Part shown: in pieces, positions 6,009 through 8,675 of the stretch
Numbering within the stretch: the first letter of the stretch is position 1
How the letters are laid out: every line of letters starts with the position of its first letter
Source: Acidimicrobiales bacterium
Lineage (GTDB): Bacteria; Actinomycetota; Acidimicrobiia; Acidimicrobiales; Palsa-688
Assembly: GCA_019241495.1 (NCBI GenBank)
Contig: JAFAWZ010000305.1
Span: 1 to 8,675, forward strand
Length of the DNA: 8,675 nucleotides
Direction: 5' to 3'
Notes under the pieces: model-generated
What the model was told of the DNA's origin: nothing
Seen by the model: the letters and a program-made list of their open reading frames with translations, nothing else
The model's database searches: none
Program-made: the position numbers and the translations under genes

Positions 6009-7124
6009 TCACGGGCCGAGGGGGCGGATCGAACAGCGGTAGTCGTGCTCGTGGAGGGCTACTCGTACCCGCTCGGCATCCGTCCCGTCGACGACCAGGA
6101 CCAGAACGCCGCGGTCACCTTCGGCGCTGTGGGCGATCTCGAGATCGTAGATGTTGATCCCCATCTCGCCGAGCAGGGTAGTCACCCCGGCCACGACGCC
6201 CGGCCGGTCGGCGACGGGCACCCGTACCTCCACGGCGGCATCGGCCGACGGCACACCGGCGGGGAGGTTCACCCGGGCCTGGCGGGCCCGCTCGAGCACC
6301 TCGAGCAGTGCGTCGCGATCGCCGCCGGCGACCACGTTCCGCATCCGGGCGAGAGAGTCGAGGAGGCGGTCGAGGACCTCGAGGATCCCGTCGCGGTTCT
6401 CGGCGCACACGTCCGGCCAGATCGACGCCTCGCCCGCCGCGATGCGGGTCATGTCCCGGAACCCGCCGGCCGCCAGGCGGAGAAGGGTCGCGTGCTCAGT
6501 GGCCGTATCGGCGGCCAGGTTCATGAGGGTGGCGGCGGTCAGATGGGGTACGTGCGATACGAGCGCTACCAGGTCGTCGTGGCGCGATGCGGGCAGCTCG
6601 ACCACGTTGGCGCCGAGCTGGCCGACCAGAGAGCGGACGGTTGCGAAGGCGACAGGATCGGTATGGGGCTGGGGGGTCAGGACCCACGTGGCGCCTTGGA
6701 ACATCTCCGCGTCGGCGCCCTCGACGCCCTCCTGCTCGGAGCCGGCCATAGGGTGGCCGCCTACGAAACGGGCGTCGGCCACCCGCTCCACGACCGGTCC
6801 TTTGACCCCGGCCACGTCGGTCACCACCGCGGAGGGATGCCGGCCGAGAGCCTGGTTGGCCACGTCGGCCACCGTGCCGGCTGGGGTGGCGACGACGACG
6901 ATGGTGGCGTCGAGGTCCACCCCTGACGCGTCGGTGGCCCCCAGCTCGACGGCCCGGGCGGAACGGTGCTCGTCGAGATCGAATCCGGTCACCCACCATC
7001 CGAGCCGGCGGAGGGCGGTGCCGATGGAGCCACCGATGAGGCCCGTGCCGATGATCTGGGCGCGCGACGGGTTCGCTTCGGTGCTAGGAGCGGACCCTGG
7101 GCGGGGCGGGTTGGCGGGAGGCAC
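6009..7124 (-). CDS. tyrA: Prephenate dehydrogenase with C-terminal ACT domain
   Basis: TyrA oxidatively decarboxylates prephenate (or arogenate) with NAD(P)+ for tyrosine synthesis. The Rossmann motif is IIGTGLIGGSIG (G26, G28, G31), with D49 ending the second strand, which is usually a sign of NAD+ preference. Further blocks are VTDVAGVK (102-108), GGHPMAGSEQEGVEGA (H124), DDLVALVSHVPHLTAA (H191) and GGFRDMTRIAAGEASIWPD. Residues from about 298 to 371 form an ACT domain (VPVADRPGVVAGVTTLLGEM, INIYDLEI), the usual place for feedback by aromatic amino acids. The start is GTG at 7124; no other start codon lies between it and the Rossmann motif, so the gene overlaps the preceding rluB by 41 bp. 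The first 20 residues are Pro/Ser-rich and not part of the enzyme fold. Prephenate or arogenate specificity cannot be decided from the sequence. Confidence 0.95.
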   Translation of the reverse strand: MPPANPPRPGSAPSTEANPSRAQIIGTGLIGGSIGTALRRLGWWVTGFDLDEHRSARAVELGATDASGVDLDATIVVVATPAGTVADVANQALGRHPSAVVTDVAGVKGPVVERVADARFVGGHPMAGSEQEGVEGADAEMFQGATWVLTPQPHTDPVAFATVRSLVGQLGANVVELPASRHDDLVALVSHVPHLTAATLMNLAADTATEHATLLRLAAGGFRDMTRIAAGEASIWPDVCAENRDGILEVLDRLLDSLARMRNVVAGGDRDALLEVLERARQARVNLPAGVPSADAAVEVRVPVADRPGVVAGVTTLLGEMGINIYDLEIAHSAEGDRGVLVLVVDGTDAERVRVALHEHDYRCSIRPLGP

Positions 7125-7884
7125 GGCGGGCGAGCCTAGAAGAACCCGGATTGCTCGCTGTAGCCCGTTCCAGGGCCCGGACCTCGTCCTGGGTCAGGGT
7201 GCGCCACTCCCCTGGCTTCAGTGTCCCGACCCGGAGCGGTCCGATACGTGTCCGAACCAGGCGGCGCACCGGGTGGCCGACGGCCTCGGCCATACGCCTC
7301 ACCTGCCGGTTGCGGCCCTCGTGGATCGTTATACGTAGGACGTCCGCTCCGGCGAGGGAGACCCGGGCAGGAGCGGTGGGCCCGTCGTCGAGCTCCACCC
7401 CCCGTCGGAGCAGCCTCACGACCCCGTCCTTGGGGTGGCCCTCCACGTGGGCGAGGTACTCCTTTTCCACCCCGAAGCTCGGGTGGGTCAGGCGAAAGCT
7501 GAGCTCCCCGTCGTTGGTGAGCAACAAGAGCCCTTCCGTGGCGGCGTCCAGGCGCCCGACCGGGAACACCCGCGGCTCGCCGGGAACGAGCTCTACGACC
7601 GTCGGTCGGCCCTGCGGGTCGGCGGAGGTGGTGACCACACCGGCCGGCTTGTTGATCAGGTAGTACACGAGGCCTGGTCGGGTCGCGACGGGCACGCCGT
7701 CTACGTCGATACGGTCGTTGGCCGGGTCGACCCGGCGGCCCAGCTCGACCGGCTGCCCGTTGACCAGCACCCGGCCGGCCGAGATCATCTCCTCGCACGC
7801 CCGGCGGCTGCCGATGCCGGCCCGGGCCAGGACCTTCTGCAACCGCTCCCCTTCCCCCGCCTCAGGCTGGTCGGGGGGGTTCAC
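7084..7884 (-). CDS. rluB: 23S rRNA pseudouridine synthase, RsuA/RluB family
   Basis: This family isomerises a specific uridine in ribosomal RNA. The 266-residue product has an S4 RNA-binding domain (about 13-60; RLQKVLARAGIGSRRACEE and RVLVNG). The catalytic domain follows with YLINKPAGVVTT, GRLDAATEGLLLLTNDGE (catalytic D113), the KEYLAHVEG strand and HEGRNRQVRRM. A basic tail (about 245-266) extends past the fold. The start is GTG at 7884, sharing GTGA with the scpB stop, which implies coupled translation. The 3' end overlaps tyrA by 41 bp. The position directly after scpAB matches RluB in other Gram-positive bacteria. I use that symbol on context; RsuA, RluE or RluF specificity cannot be excluded from sequence alone. 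Confidence 0.92.
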   Translation of the reverse strand: MNPPDQPEAGEGERLQKVLARAGIGSRRACEEMISAGRVLVNGQPVELGRRVDPANDRIDVDGVPVATRPGLVYYLINKPAGVVTTSADPQGRPTVVELVPGEPRVFPVGRLDAATEGLLLLTNDGELSFRLTHPSFGVEKEYLAHVEGHPKDGVVRLLRRGVELDDGPTAPARVSLAGADVLRITIHEGRNRQVRRMAEAVGHPVRRLVRTRIGPLRVGTLKPGEWRTLTQDEVRALERATASNPGSSRLARRASRQPAPPRVRS

Positions 7885-8579
7885 TCCGGGATTTCGAGGT
7901 CGGGGGGTTCATCGGTCGTGTCTTCGCTCTGGTCGTCGTCGTCATCGGGTCCGATCTCGTTCGCAGAGTCGGTGGTGTGAGCTGAATCGGCGGTGTGAGC
8001 TGAATTGGCGGCGTCGGCGGGGTCGGCCCGTAGGCTGCGCTCGAGCGCATCCATGATCTCGGGACCGGGAACGAATTGGGCCAGGGGCGGTAGCTGCTCG
8101 ACCCGGTCCAACCCCAGCTTCTCCAGGAACAACGTGGTGGTCCCATACAGAGCGGCCTGCCCCGGGCCGGGGTCGCGGCCCACTTCCTGGACGAACCCCC
8201 GGGTCTGCAGGGTGCGGATCACCGCATCCGCGTTCACCCCCCGGATGGCGGCGACCTGCGCACGTGACACCGGTTGTTTGTAAGCCACGATGGCCAGCGT
8301 CTCCAGGGCGGCCGCCGACAGGCGGGCGGACTGGCCCTCCAGAACGAACCTCTCCACGTAGGGCGCCTGGTCAGGGTGGCTCTGGTAGCGGTACCCGCCG
8401 GCCACCCGTACCAGCCGGAACCCGCGCTCCTGCTCCTCGTAGGACCGGGCGAGGCCTTCGCAGATCTCCTCCACCCTCGCCGGCGGCATCTCCAGGAGCT
8501 GGGCCAGCAGATGCGGCTCCACCGGCCGATCGGAGACCATCACGATGGCTTCGATCGCCCTCTCGTCCTCGCTGGCCAA
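7881..8579 (-). CDS. scpB: Segregation and condensation protein B
   Basis: ScpB is the winged-helix kleisin-associated (kite) subunit that dimerises and binds ScpA in the SMC-ScpAB condensin complex on the nucleoid. Family blocks are ASEDERAIEAIVMVSDRPV at the start, then LSAAALETLAIVAYKQPVSR, IRGVNADAVIRTL, QAALYGTTTLFLEKLGL and EQLPPL. I choose the TTG at 8579, two bases after the scpA stop, giving 232 residues that begin at the family's normal N-terminus. GAGGG at 8590-8586 and GAGGAG at 8599-8594 are possible ribosome sites. The alternative GTG at 8654 would add 25 Arg/Gly-rich residues and overlap scpA by 73 bp, which looks like a shadow of scpA. The last 40 or so residues are low-complexity and acidic (SAHT repeats, then GPDDDDD), probably disordered. 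The stop overlaps rluB as GTGA. Confidence 0.93.
   Translation of the reverse strand: MASEDERAIEAIVMVSDRPVEPHLLAQLLEMPPARVEEICEGLARSYEEQERGFRLVRVAGGYRYQSHPDQAPYVERFVLEGQSARLSAAALETLAIVAYKQPVSRAQVAAIRGVNADAVIRTLQTRGFVQEVGRDPGPGQAALYGTTTLFLEKLGLDRVEQLPPLAQFVPGPEIMDALERSLRADPADAANSAHTADSAHTTDSANEIGPDDDDDQSEDTTDEPPDLEIPE
7974..8009 (-). repeat. Two 18-bp tandem units in the scpB tail
   Basis: The units at 7974-7991 and 7992-8009 differ at one position. On the coding strand they encode the hexapeptides NSAHTA and DSAHTT; a partial third (DSAN) follows. They lie in the acidic, low-complexity C-terminus outside the ScpB fold, so unit number can vary without breaking the protein. Confidence 0.8.
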
Positions 8580-8581
8580 CC

Positions 8582-8675
8582 TCAGCCCTCGTACTCCTCG
8601 GCGACGAAGTCCGGCGCTGGGCCGTCCCCCGCTCCGTTGGGATGGCCCAGCCACACCACCGCCAGCTCCCCGAAG
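8582..8675 (-). CDS. scpA: Segregation and condensation protein A, C-terminal end only
   Basis: Only the last 30 codons and the TGA (8584-8582) lie in the window. They read FGELAVVWLGHPNGAGDGPA and end in DFVAEEYEG. FGEL followed by a hydrophobic strand fits the final strand of the kleisin winged helix in ScpA, which binds the SMC head. A further 19 residues form a short acidic tail. Placement 2 bp before scpB is the standard scpAB order and is the main support, because the fragment alone would be too short to identify. The promoter of this gene run must lie at or beyond scpA, outside the window. Confidence 0.8.
   Translation of the reverse strand, partial: FGELAVVWLGHPNGAGDGPAPDFVAEEYEG

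Noticed and set aside
5484..6926. 480-codon plus-strand ORF opposite aroA and tyrA
   Set aside because: Both minus-strand genes are full length with complete motifs. The plus frame has no family signature and spans two genes and the gap between them.
6151..7338. 395-codon plus-strand ORF opposite tyrA and rluB
   Set aside because: It is compositionally a shadow (Ser/Thr/Arg/Ala-rich) of two conserved minus-strand genes.
8580..8654. ScpB start at the GTG at 8654
   Set aside because: It would add 25 Arg/Gly-rich residues without family support and overlap scpA by 73 bp; the TTG at 8579 gives the normal ScpB N-terminus.

Overview
This window looks like chromosomal DNA from a high-GC actinobacterium. 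Non-ATG starts are common, third codon positions are strongly G/C, and genes overlap tightly. The secreted protein at 1053-2318 combines GYW...SFGDARFYGSTGG repeats with a CAP domain, a combination I associate with Acidimicrobiia. That class assignment is an inference from protein style; no marker gene here proves it.

Layout. The right-hand two thirds (about 3376-8675) is one dense minus-strand run: the end of scpA, then scpB, a RluB-type pseudouridine synthase, tyrA, aroA, cmk and plsC. Junctions are 4-bp GTGA overlaps, longer overlaps (22 and 41 bp) or short gaps (2 and 49 bp), so a single co-transcribed unit with translational coupling is likely. Every complete gene in this run appears to start with GTG or TTG. 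The left third holds two plus-strand genes, a secreted repeat/CAP protein and ispH, separated by 16 bp. ispH converges on plsC with a 12-bp tail-to-tail overlap. At the far left a minus-strand PDZ/radical-SAM/DUF512 gene runs off the window. It diverges from the CAP gene across a 78-bp AT-richer intergenic region holding a candidate promoter and an inverted repeat.

Function. Most genes are core housekeeping: chromosome segregation (ScpA/ScpB with SMC), rRNA modification (RluB), aromatic amino acid synthesis (TyrA, AroA), CMP/dCMP phosphorylation (Cmk), phosphatidic acid synthesis (PlsC) and the last step of the MEP isoprenoid pathway (IspH). The scpAB-rluB-cmk-plsC-ispH-DUF512 neighbourhood is familiar from Gram-positive bacteria. 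The orientation of ispH and the presence of the CAP gene are the departures from it.

I do not see a clearly new system. The best leads are a codon-usage mosaic with a 47-bp perfect repeat inside the CAP gene, the apparent inversion of the ispH/CAP pair, and the uncharacterised PDZ/radical-SAM/DUF512 protein. I see no tRNA, rRNA, CRISPR array, insertion sequence or convincing rho-independent terminator. No gene-free stretch exceeds 80 bases.
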